47,565 bases of DNA, taken from Mesostigma viride (lineage: Eukaryota; Streptophyta; Mesostigmatophyceae; Mesostigmatales; Mesostigmataceae). Location of the stretch: assembly GCA_009746045.1 (NCBI GenBank), contig RPFO01000026.1, positions 3,290,676-3,338,240 of the forward strand, in the 5' to 3' direction. This document shows positions 30,625 to 39,935 of this stretch, in pieces. A program made the translations under genes and the position numbers. Every line of letters begins with the position of its first letter. Position 1 is the stretch's first letter. The notes beneath the pieces are model-generated. The model worked only from the letters and a program-made list of their open reading frames with translations, was not told where the DNA came from and did not search any database.

Positions 30625-31392
30625 GGAACACATCCCACAACTAGGCTCGACTATCCCACAACCAGGAACGTGTATCCCACAACCAGGAACGTGTTTCCCA
30701 CAACCACGAACGTGTTTCCCACAACCAGGAACGTGTTTCCCACAACCAGGAACGTGTTTCCCACAACCAGGAACGACTATCCCACAACCAGGAACAAGTA
30801 TCCCACAACCAGGAACGTGTATCCCACAACCAGGAACGTGCATCCCACAACCAGGAACACATCCCACAACTAGGTTCGACTATCCCACAACCAGGAACGT
30901 GTTTCCCACAACCAGGAACGTGTTTCCCACAACCAGGGACAAGTATCCCACAACCAGGAACGTGTTTCCCACAACCAGGAACAAGTATCCCACAACCAGG
31001 AACAAGTATCCCACAACCAGGGACAAGTATCCCACAACCAGGAACGTGTTTCCCACAACCAGGAACGTGTTTCCCACAACCAGGGACAAGTATCCCACAA
31101 CCAGGAACGTGTTTCCCACAACCAGGAACAAGTATCCCACAACCAGGAACGTGTTTCCCACAACCAGGAACAAGTATCCCACAACCAGGAACGACTATCC
31201 CACAACCAGGAACAAGTATCCCACAACCAGGAACGTGTTTCCCACAACCAGGAACAAGTATCCCACAACCAGGAACGACTATCCCACAACCAGGAACAAG
31301 TATCCCACAACCAGGATCGTGTTTCCCACAACCAGGAACGTGCATCCCACAACCAGGAACACATCCCACAACCAAGAACTGCTATCCCACAA
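30625..31392. repeat. 21 bp satellite array, right arm
   Basis: About 36 units, inverted relative to the left array, with a few 18 bp units (GAACACATCCCACAACTA). The two arrays differ in length and variant order, so they evolve separately from the outer arms. Confidence 0.9.
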
Positions 31393-32138
31393 CCAGTCGC
31401 GCAGTCGGTCTGAATGACTGGCATTATAACGAGCGTCATATTCGTCTCCGGCTTGGCAGTGCCGTCATCCTGCATACAAAAAGAACATTGGAGCCAGCAC
31501 TTTCCCGCGGGTTGTAGCCGATATTCCTCCATGCAGCGATATTCACCAATGTGATGCGCTATCAATAAACAAGTCGACACCATCCGGTATGTAAAAAAAG
31601 CACGCTGCTGGCCACGACGGTCACGGCGATGATGAACGACAATAACAAGAACGCCTAATAGCAGGCGTCATACAAACTAGAACAGACTGGAACAACTACT
31701 TACCCGGTCGTCTGTGATCTTGACGCAGAGCCTGGTTTACAAGGAAGCGAGGGAAACCGGCCACTATGAGCACCCCTACTTAACCCACATAATGAAGGTT
31801 AGGAATCCTCCCCATCATGCTAACCGTAGACTCGGTGAAACGCCCCATGCTACAAATACGATAGCCCAGCAACGACTACTTGCGGCCATCACCTTGTCCA
31901 GTTCTGGCTGGCTGTGCGGCGGTAATTTTACCAAGTTTAAAAATGTTACGCCGCACCAGTCTGTGCTTTTTTACGTAGTACCAGTGTAGTGTAGAAATCT
32001 GCCAAAAGAGCAAACGCCCAAAGCCAACTTCCAAGACGCCCAAAGCCAAATTCCAAGACGCCCAAAGCCCAAACGCGGGCGAGTCTGGCGCGGCGCGCCT
32101 GTCCTGGAGGCCATTGGGCGCCGGAATAAGAAATCCCC
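31393..32138. repeat. outer unique part of the right arm
   Basis: Inverted near-identical copy of 25641-26384, with rare substitutions (for example GTGACCGTC against GTGATCGTC). Confidence 0.85.
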
Positions 32139-32150
32139 TCCTCCTGTAAG

Positions 32151-33716
32151 TTCAGGTCCAGGATCTGCTGATCAGGGCGCTGTGCGCATAGGGGGGTTAA
32201 TAATTAAACTAGAGTAACCCGCTGGCTCCGCCCAGCCCAAAACAGGGTCCCTTTTTTTGGCCGTACTTCGCCCCGCTGCCCGCTGCCCGCAGCCCGCTGC
32301 CCGCTGCCCGCTGCAAATGGTAAGTAATGATTTTTTTTTAATTATTTTAAACATTAATATAAGGGTGTTCATCCATATACGAAGGCAAAATGAAAAAAGT
32401 TAAAACGTTAGCCTCCGACAATCTGGAGCGTCCGATGATGGATCCAACGGCCGCGATAAACCCGCTAAGTTAGCGGCTCGGGTCGTCCGTCCAAAATACT
32501 ACAAAATACTACACATAAACAACCAATACAAAACAAGCAAACTACGGAAAACAAACGGCCTTCGGCCCCAACGGTCACAAATCCAACGGAAACGACCCGA
32601 AATCGATAAGACCACCGAAACGACGCAGCCGCAGGCCACGCCGCCGGACGAACAACAAAGTGACGTGCTCCGCGAGCAATTTGCTGGCTGGCGATGGCAG
32701 GAAACGTACGCTAGAAAATTGGGATGGGGAATGCGCAGCCATGGTTTTATACGTCAAAATTTTATGTTTGAAGAGCAAGTACGAAATTTTCTGAGCTGGA
32801 GGTGCGTCAACGGAGTGATACCTGCGTGGGAGAGGTCCGCGTCGCTATGGCGACCTGGAAATGGAATGTCGTTGTAGATTTAGGTATTGTAGTATCATGC
32901 TTAATTGCTTTACGTACTGGGTGCCTAGTAAAATCAGTTTGCTGTTCGTGGAAGGCGTGGGGCCGACGAGTTTCTGGTGTCATCATATTGGAAAGAACGC
33001 TGGATTTTTTGCCACGGGGCGTAACTGGCGATGCCGATGGTGAGGCGTACTACCTACCGGGGTACTACCTGCTCTCTCCTGCATTCATGTTGCGTTCTTT
33101 CCATTTCGCCGAATCCACCTAGTCGCAGACATCGCGTAGCGTTGCGTTTTATTTTCTTAGCCGTGCAGGACGCCATCTTCATGGTCCTTCGAATGTCCTG
33201 TGTGAACGTCCGTTGCCCAAGGATCTGTGATGCTTTTTTCTGGAATATACTGGGCTTGGAAAGCCCCTCTGGATGCTTGCCTGGTCACGGGTTTGGGGCG
33301 TCATATACATTCATGGTGCTTTCTGCGTAAGCTGACTTGCTTCGCACGTGGATTTTCACTGGACTGAACAGCGCGTCTGCTAGCATGTTTACGTGGTGTA
33401 TAAGGTGATCAATCAACTATTTGTTTATAGAAGGTGTGTTATATATTTCTTCATCAAGCATGTCAAAAGTAATCTCCACTCGCTTACAACCATAATTTTG
33501 CTTTGCTGGGTCTGCTGTGTGTCTCACTGTGCAGGCTATCCCCTTGGTTTATCAACCAGGTGATTTTTGGTGGCAGCGGGGCCATATACTCTTCTTGGCG
33601 TTTTTCATCCATGGCATGTCAACCAACGCATGCATGCCAGCCCCTAAACAAGAAAACACTATTCCAAAGAATGGAATTCAGGGCATGGTCATGAGCAGGG
33701 TAACAGCAGCATTAAT
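32151..33716. other. no gene recognised; heptamer repeat and donor-like site
   Basis: 32272-32314 contains about six CCCGCTG heptamers and is followed at 32319 by GGTAAGT, a consensus splice donor. Acceptor-like TTTTATTTTCTTAG is near 33162. Short plus-strand frames (32665-32877, 32802-33122) show no known motif. A host gene with introns is possible but not supported. Confidence 0.4.
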
Positions 33717-34245
33717 CAGGCGGAGCCAATTTTCGAAAGAACCGTTAGGTTCGCCAGAATTGGCGAAGCTTATAAGGCCGTACACGTGAGAAAACATAGG
33801 AATAGGGGATGAAAATCCGTCAATCCATCCATACATACATCCACCGAATTTGTCCCGAATTTGCAAGCAGAAGGGTGAGGTTCTTCCGAAAATTGGCTCC
33901 GCCGTAGAGTTTCAACGGGCAAGTTGCAAACACGCACGTTACTTGATATTAAATGGGCATGATGTAAACAGGAAAACACTAGGTCACATGAGGAAAGTCT
34001 ATTTTTATGATCCCAAACAGGCTGGACGTGTCCGTGTGCCAAATTAATTTGTATTGTCCGCGCATTTCCGGCGCACGTCGCCGGCCGGACCTTGTGACAG
34101 CGCCAGAATTTGTTGTATGACTTCTGAGGCGCCACAACACACTGGACTGTGTAGGTAGAAAAATGTCTGTGGAGACGCTGTGCGTCGCGCTTAAATATTT
34201 TAATATAATTTTAATGAAAAGTTTGAAATGTTTTGTAAACCTTAC

Positions 34246-34276
34246 CTAAGCTTAGCCGCTAGGCGGCTAAGCTTAG
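34246..34276. repeat. perfect 14 bp-stem hairpin
   Basis: CTAAGCTTAGCCGC, a TAG loop, then its exact complement. It lies in the loop of the inverted-repeat element. Confidence 0.85.
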
Positions 34277-34642
34277 CCAAACCACATGTGCACATCGATA
34301 TATAGTCTCAAAAAAAAAAAATGAATGTTGATCTTTATTGAAATCGCCCATCAACACACCTTCAAACTCGTGGGAAATAAGCTCAGCGACCATTTAGGGG
34401 AGGGTATCAAGTAACGTGCGTGTTTGCAACTTGCCCGTTGAAACTCTACGGCGGAGCCAATTTTCGGAAGAACCTCACCCTTATGCTTGCAAATTCGGGA
34501 CAAATTCGGTGGATGGATGGATGGATGTATGTATGGATGGATGGATTGACGGATTTTCATCCCCTATTCCTATGTTTTCTCACGTGTACGGCCTTATAAG
34601 CTTCGCCAATTCTGGCGAACCTAACGGTTCTTCCGAAAATTG

Positions 34643-35425
34643 CACAGGTCGGACAAATATAAATGATATTTGGCCGTATTTGCGCATTTGATTTATAAAT
34701 GTTGCATATTTAGTCCACTAAATGTATCCAACGGCGAAAAAGTTTTCACCAAAATATTTAGATGTATCCAACGGCGAAAAATTTTTCACCAAAATATTTA
34801 GATGTATCCAACGACGAAAAAGTTTTCACCAAAATATTTAGATGTATCCAACGGCGAAAAAGCTTTCACCAAAACATTTAGATGTATCCAATGGCGAAAC
34901 CGGCTTTGAATATTTAAATGAATCTAAATGAATATTTAAATACTCGTGCTGCCAGGGCCTTTAACTTTAACATCTGAAGTTTCAGTTTCAGTCTGAACTG
35001 GCCGCGTCTGCGTCCTGCCTCGCGCGCCATTAGGAAACTGAGCGGGAAATGCATGTGCCTTAAACTTAAACTTCACAGGTCGGACAAATATAAATGATAT
35101 TTGGCCGTATTTGCGCATTTGATTTATAAATGTTGCATATTTAGTCCACTAAATGTATCCAACGGCGAAAAAGTTTTCACCAAAATATTTAGATGTATCC
35201 AACGGCGAAAAAGTTTTCACCAAAATATTTAGATGTATCCAACGACGAAAAAGTTTTCACCAAAATATTTAGATGTATCCAACGGCGAAAAAGTTTTCAC
35301 CAAAATATTTAGATGTATCCAACGGCGAAAAAGTTTTCACCAAAATATTTAGATGTATCCAACGGCGACCGGTAAGCAGCCAAAAGTATTTGAATCATAT
35401 TTTATTTATATTTGTCCGACCTGTG
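34643..35425. mobile_element. 783 bp TIR element with 8 bp duplication
   Basis: Ends CACAGGTCGGACAAATATAA and the complement, with exact target duplication GAAAATTG at 34635-34642 and 35426-35433. Removing it restores the right end of the surrounding element, which mirrors the left end. Inside are two direct copies of a ~270-300 bp block, each with several ~40 bp ATGTATCCAACGGCGAAAAA repeats (34724-34890 and 35149-35370). Probably hAT-like and non-autonomous. Confidence 0.83.
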
Positions 35426-35443
35426 GAAAATTGGCTCCGCCTG

Positions 35444-35902
35444 AAAATGAGGTTTGATCCGCTGGCTCTGCTGGGGCATAGACGATGGATGATAATGTAT
35501 CCCTTACTGCCTGCCCATGTATTAGGCTGTCGCGTCCAGCGGCCTTGCCACCGAGCCGCCGCTGTGTCCGTGGCTTCAGCCCAGTCCTGGCATGTCAGCG
35601 TGGGGTTGGATGGCAGTTTTCTCCGGTTTTAATGTCGGTCGTCAGCCAGTAGGGATGGGGGAAAGCGACCAGATCATGCGGCGCCGTGCAGTTGACTGGC
35701 TCTTACTTGATTTTTTTATAGTCCATTGTCAGTATACCGTCACAGATTATACTTATGCAGGCTCGAACCATGCACTCGCCTCGCCAGCAGCCGTTCAGTT
35801 TGGTTGCAGGCGGTCACATTCACAGGGTGCCGTATGTTACTGCTGCATCGGCAGCAAAGGTCTGTGTACGGCGGCAAATAAGTAAAATGCAGTAGATCAT
35901 AG
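35444..35902. other. upstream flank of the NRPS gene
   Basis: No repeat or gene recognised. Two short plus-strand frames (ending 35632 and 35885) have no known motif. Confidence 0.4.
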
Positions 35903-35910
35903 TATATATA
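35903..35910 (+). promoter_or_regulatory. TATA-like box upstream of the NRPS
   Basis: TATATATA about 80 bases before the ATG at 35991. Position and sequence suit a core promoter, but there is no other support. Confidence 0.35.
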
Positions 35911-35990
35911 CCAAGTATTTGTAGAATCTAGTACTTCACAGTGAGTGGGGGGCACTCCTCCTCTGTAAAACGAGTTGGACAGCGGCCACG

Positions 35991-38900
35991 TTGGATGGGG
36001 CTCGGCTTATCCGGAGCAACAGCGGTAGCAACGTTCCCCGTTTAAACCGTGCATTTCTCCTGATCACCCGGCCTGGCGCCGGCGGCCCCTCTGTCTCCCG
36101 CCGTATCCATAACTATGCCAGCTGCCTGTTGGGGGAAGGCCTGCGGGTGACCACGGTGTTGTCAAACCCAAGCGTTGCAGAGCTGGCGGCGGCGATGACG
36201 TGTGGGAGGCAGGTGACGCGGGCGCATGCGGTGGAGCCACCATTGCAGCCCTTCCATGGAGACGTGCCCACGGGCGTGCTGCCTCCCGTGTCGTATGGGC
36301 AGGAGCAGATGCTGGCATTACACGAGCTGGACCCGGCCAGCCCTGCCTACAACATGGGACTCTGGTGGAGTGTGGTTGGGCATGTGGATGTCGACATATT
36401 GCGGCGGAGCATGCAGGTGGTGGTGGCACGACATGAAGCGCTTCGGACCCATTATGCGATGCCAGCAATGCAGGCAGCTTCCCAGGGTGCACCAGGGGCT
36501 GTCCAGGTGGTTGTGCCTCCTGATGACTTTGTCCTCCCGTTTGAGGTGGTGGATGCAGGAGATGGCGACCAAGGGCTGTGGGCCTCACTCCACAAGGAGG
36601 CCTCGACGCCCTTCAACCCCTACACAGGGCCCCTGGTGCGCTGCCTGCTGGTAAAGAGGGGTGACCGCTCCAGTGCCCTCATGGTGAACATGCACCATTC
36701 GGTGAGTGATGGCCTCTCAGGGGTGCTCCTCATCCGTGAGCTCTGCCACAGCTACTCGTCCATCATGAAAGGTGGCGAGTTGTGCTTGCCCCCATTACCA
36801 GTGCAGTACAGCGACTATGCGGTGTGGCAGCGGCGTTGGTTGGAGGAGACGGGCGAGATGGCTACCCAGCTGGCATATTGGAAGGGCCAGCTGGCAGGCG
36901 CGCCCCAACTCCTGGAACTGCCGACCGACAAGCCGAGGGCGAAGGTGCAGAGCTTTGCAGGTGGCTCTGTGCATGTGAGGTTGGATGAGGGGTTGGTCCA
37001 GCGCCTGAGGGCTGTGGGGGCGCAGCACGGTGCAACTTTTTTGATGGTGCTGACAGCATTGTGGGCTGCTCTGCTGGGTCGTTGCAGCCGGCAGGATAAG
37101 GTGGTGGTGGGCATGCCCTGGAATGGGCGCAACAAGTCAGAGGTGCAGCACCTGATCGGGTATTTCATCAACCCGCTGGCCCTCTGTGTGGATGTGGACA
37201 GCGCACTGCCCTTCTCCCGCATGGTGCAGCATGTGCGCGATGTGGTCCTGACCGCCATGGAGCATGCGGACGCGCCCTTCCAGAAGGTGGTGGAGGCTGT
37301 TGGTTCAAACGGGGTGGTTGGCCACAACCCCATCTTCCAATCCATGGTGGTGCCCAGCGATTTTGCGGATGGAAACCCCTTGCCCTTGGGTCCCGACTGC
37401 CTGCTACACCCTCAATTTGTCCAGCAAGGCAGCTCCACCTCAAAGATGGATGTCTCCTTGGTGCTCACTGGAGACATTGGCTCTGCTGACCAGCTGCTTC
37501 TGCTCGAGTACCGGACGGACCTGTGGTGTGAGGCCAGCATGCAGCGGCTGGGCCAGCAGCTGGTGTGCCTGGCCAGCAGCGCTGTGGCATCCCCCGAGAC
37601 GCCGGTGGGCCGCCTGCCGATGATGACCGAGGCGGAGCGCAGGCGGGTGGTGGAGGAATGGAACGCTACGGACACGGCCTTTGCTTGTGCTGGCAAGTGC
37701 TTGCACGAGCTGTTTGACGAGCAGGCGTCTCGCACGCCGGACCACGTGGCGGTTGAGACGGAGACTGAGCAAGTGAGCTACTGTGAGCTGCAGCAAAGGG
37801 CGGACGCCTTGGCTTGCATTATTCAGGATACCGGCGTGGTGGTGGGTGGCAGGGTTGGCCTGTGCCTCAAGGGCTGTGTGGAGATGGTGGTGGGTATGCT
37901 GGCCATCCTCAAGGCAGGGTGTGCGTACGTGCCGCTGGACCCCGACTACCCGGCGGAACGTGTGCAGGGTATGCTGGAGGATGCTAACGTTAGCATCCTC
38001 CTCACGAGCCCGCACCAGCGACCCCCATGGGGTGCTGATACGTCCGACCACCTGAAGCAGCTGGAGGTTCCACTGACGCCTGCCTATGCCCCTTACTTTC
38101 CTACACAAAAGCCCGTCATTCACCGCCAGGTGTTCCCCATGGACCTGGCCTATGTGCTCTTCACATCAGGCACCACAGGCCGCCCCAAGGGTGTCATGGT
38201 GGAGCACCGCAACGCGTGCAACCTGGTGGCCTGTCTGATTGACAGGTGGCAGCTGGACGGCAGCAGCCGCGTGCTGCAACTTGCCAATCCCAGCTTTGAT
38301 GCGTCGGTGGCCGAGGTGTTCGGGACACTTGCTGCTGGAGGGACCCTAGTCGTGCACCCGCTTGGGTCTGACCCGCAAGACTCGCTTCGCCGCGTCACCT
38401 GTGCCTTTGTCGTTCCTTCGGTCCTCTCTATGTTCAACCCTGCGCACTTCCCGGGCCTCTCCACCCTCTGCATTGGTGGAGAGATGGTGCCCCTGCACAT
38501 GGCAACCAGCTGGGCGGCAGGCAGGCGCTGTCTCAACGGCTACGGCCCCACGGAATCCTGCGTTTTTGCCACGATGGGGCAGATGACAGCCGAGGACCAA
38601 CCAGTCTCAATAGGTGGCCCTCTTCCAAACGTGCGGGTCTATGTGCTGGATGCCTACCTTCAACCGACACCCATTGGGGTGCCAGGGGAGCTGTACATCG
38701 GCGGTGCAGGCGTGGCGAGGGGCTACGCCAACCGGCATGACCTGACCAAGGAGAGATTCCTGGACAACCCATTTGCGGCGGGCAGGCTGTATCGAACTGG
38801 AGACCTGGCCAGGTGGCTGCCTGATGGCCGGCTGCAATGCTTGGGTCGCTTGGACCGGCAGGTGAAACTGAGCGGCGTACGCATCGAGTTGGGTGAGGTA

Positions 38901-39935
38901 GAGAGCGTGCTGGAGGCCTGCCCAGGGGTGGCCAAGGCGGTGGCCGTTCTGCAGGATGTGGGCTGTAGCACTGCTAACCCTGGCTTGTCCGGTAAACATC
39001 TGGTGGCCGATGTGTGCCCTGCGAATGTCCAGGTGGATGCGTTGATGGAAGCAGCTCGGCGCACGCTCCCCAGCTACATGGTTCCCTCGGCGGTGGAGGC
39101 CCTGGAGAGGTTTCCGGAGACCATCTCAGGCAAGGTGGACGCGAGGGCACTTCCCCCAGTGGATCTGAGTACCAGCGGTGGTCGCGATTATGTAGCGCCT
39201 CGGAGCATGTACGAGGCGCGTGTGCAGGCGGTGTGCCAAGACGTGCTGGGTGTGGCGTCGCTGAGCGTGCTGACAAGTTTCCACGAGTATGGCGGCAACT
39301 CGCTGACGGCCATGGCACTCGTGCACCAGATGCGGGAGCGACTGGCTGAGTGCCCAGGCGCGGGGGAAGGCCTGCGGGTGACCACGGTGTTGTCAAACCC
39401 AAGCGTTGCAGAGCTGGCGGCGGCGATGACGTGTGGGAGGCAGGTGACGCGGGCGCATGCGGTGGAGCCACCATTGCAGCCCTTCCATGGAGACGTGCCC
39501 ACGGGCGTGCTGCCTCCCGTGTCGTATGGGCAGGAGCAGATGCTGGCATTACACGAGCTGGACCCGGCCAGCCCTGCCTACAACATGGGACTCTGGTGGA
39601 GTGTGGTTGGGCATGTGGATGTCGACATATTGCGGCGGAGCATGCAGGTGGTGGTGGCACGACATGAAGCGCTTCGGACCCATTATGCGATGCCAGCAAT
39701 GCAGGCAGCTTCCCAGGGTGCACCAGGGGCTGTCCAGGTGGTTGTGCCTCCTGATGACTTTGTCCTCCCGTTTGAGGTGGTGGATGCAGGAGATGGCGAC
39801 CAAGGGCTGTGGGCCTCACTCCACAAGGAGGCCTCGACGCCCTTCAACCCCTACACAGGGCCCCTGGTGCGCTGCCTGCTGGTAAAGAGGGGTGACCGCT
39901 CCAGTGCCCTCATGGTGAACATGCACCATTCGTGA
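35991..39935 (+). CDS. nonribosomal peptide synthetase, module 1 (C-A-T) and start of module 2
   Basis: A multidomain enzyme that activates an amino acid and condenses it on a carrier. Residues 1-47 are unrelated text; at ~48 it joins the tail of a carrier domain (VLSNPSVAELAAAMT). The condensation domain (~90-520) has SYGQEQMLALHEL and HHSVSDG at 235-241. The adenylation domain (~560-1060) shows ILKAGCAYVPLDP, TSGTTGRPKG at 725, FDASVAEVF, NGYGPTE (Tyr851), GELYIGGAGVARGY, YRTGDL, GRLDRQVKLSGVRIELGE, LPSYMVP and SGKVD. The carrier domain has EYGGNSL with phosphopantetheine site Ser1104. By eye alignment to GrsA the pocket residues are D-A-A-V-C-G-G-V-F-K; I assign no substrate. The frame then enters the module 2 condensation domain and stops at 39935 after a one-base deletion. 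No intron is visible. Confidence 0.9.
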   Translation: MDGARLIRSNSGSNVPRLNRAFLLITRPGAGGPSVSRRIHNYASCLLGEGLRVTTVLSNPSVAELAAAMTCGRQVTRAHAVEPPLQPFHGDVPTGVLPPVSYGQEQMLALHELDPASPAYNMGLWWSVVGHVDVDILRRSMQVVVARHEALRTHYAMPAMQAASQGAPGAVQVVVPPDDFVLPFEVVDAGDGDQGLWASLHKEASTPFNPYTGPLVRCLLVKRGDRSSALMVNMHHSVSDGLSGVLLIRELCHSYSSIMKGGELCLPPLPVQYSDYAVWQRRWLEETGEMATQLAYWKGQLAGAPQLLELPTDKPRAKVQSFAGGSVHVRLDEGLVQRLRAVGAQHGATFLMVLTALWAALLGRCSRQDKVVVGMPWNGRNKSEVQHLIGYFINPLALCVDVDSALPFSRMVQHVRDVVLTAMEHADAPFQKVVEAVGSNGVVGHNPIFQSMVVPSDFADGNPLPLGPDCLLHPQFVQQGSSTSKMDVSLVLTGDIGSADQLLLLEYRTDLWCEASMQRLGQQLVCLASSAVASPETPVGRLPMMTEAERRRVVEEWNATDTAFACAGKCLHELFDEQASRTPDHVAVETETEQVSYCELQQRADALACIIQDTGVVVGGRVGLCLKGCVEMVVGMLAILKAGCAYVPLDPDYPAERVQGMLEDANVSILLTSPHQRPPWGADTSDHLKQLEVPLTPAYAPYFPTQKPVIHRQVFPMDLAYVLFTSGTTGRPKGVMVEHRNACNLVACLIDRWQLDGSSRVLQLANPSFDASVAEVFGTLAAGGTLVVHPLGSDPQDSLRRVTCAFVVPSVLSMFNPAHFPGLSTLCIGGEMVPLHMATSWAAGRRCLNGYGPTESCVFATMGQMTAEDQPVSIGGPLPNVRVYVLDAYLQPTPIGVPGELYIGGAGVARGYANRHDLTKERFLDNPFAAGRLYRTGDLARWLPDGRLQCLGRLDRQVKLSGVRIELGEVESVLEACPGVAKAVAVLQDVGCSTANPGLSGKHLVADVCPANVQVDALMEAARRTLPSYMVPSAVEALERFPETISGKVDARALPPVDLSTSGGRDYVAPRSMYEARVQAVCQDVLGVASLSVLTSFHEYGGNSLTAMALVHQMRERLAECPGAGEGLRVTTVLSNPSVAELAAAMTCGRQVTRAHAVEPPLQPFHGDVPTGVLPPVSYGQEQMLALHELDPASPAYNMGLWWSVVGHVDVDILRRSMQVVVARHEALRTHYAMPAMQAASQGAPGAVQVVVPPDDFVLPFEVVDAGDGDQGLWASLHKEASTPFNPYTGPLVRCLLVKRGDRSSALMVNMHHS
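36131..39361 (+). repeat. 3.23 kb NRPS module repeat, unit 1
   Basis: Starts GGGGGAAGGCCTGCGGG; the same junction recurs at 39362 and 42590. Units 1 and 2 are nearly identical in DNA, including silent sites, except for a patch at 38945-39050 that encodes the adenylation C-terminal linker. Confidence 0.92.

Larger units (their letters stand above)
25641..32138. mobile_element. 6.5 kb foldback element with satellite arms
   Basis: Bases 25641 to about 27490 and about 30540-32138 are inverted copies of each other; the outer ~745 bp are almost identical. Termini read GGGGATTTCTTATTCCGG. The 7 bp duplication TCCTCCT is at 25634-25640 and 32139-32145. Each arm consists of a unique outer part, an array of a 21 bp satellite, and a short TAACGTTA-type repeat. 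The middle has other satellites and no recognisable transposase, so it is probably non-autonomous. Long arms with internal tandem repeats and 7 bp duplications recall Galileo-type (P superfamily) foldback elements; the assignment is only by architecture. Confidence 0.85.
33717..35443. mobile_element. long inverted-repeat element, interrupted
   Basis: Left arm 33717-33949 and right arm 34405-34642 plus 35434-35443 are inverted copies; ends read CAGGCGGAGCCAATTTTCG. A second copy of the GGAGCCAATTTTCGGAAGAACC end lies inside each arm. The loop (33950-34404) is non-coding and has a strong hairpin. I find no clear target duplication outside the ends. The right end is split by the 783 bp element. 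Confidence 0.75.

Noticed and set aside
26385-31390. CRISPR-like array
   Set aside because: Units are contiguous 21 bp repeats without unique spacers, in inverted arms of a eukaryotic mobile element.
32319-33162. Spliced host gene (donor GGTAAGT, acceptor TTTTCTTAG)
   Set aside because: No coding similarity on either side and no third supporting site; single consensus matches are expected by chance.
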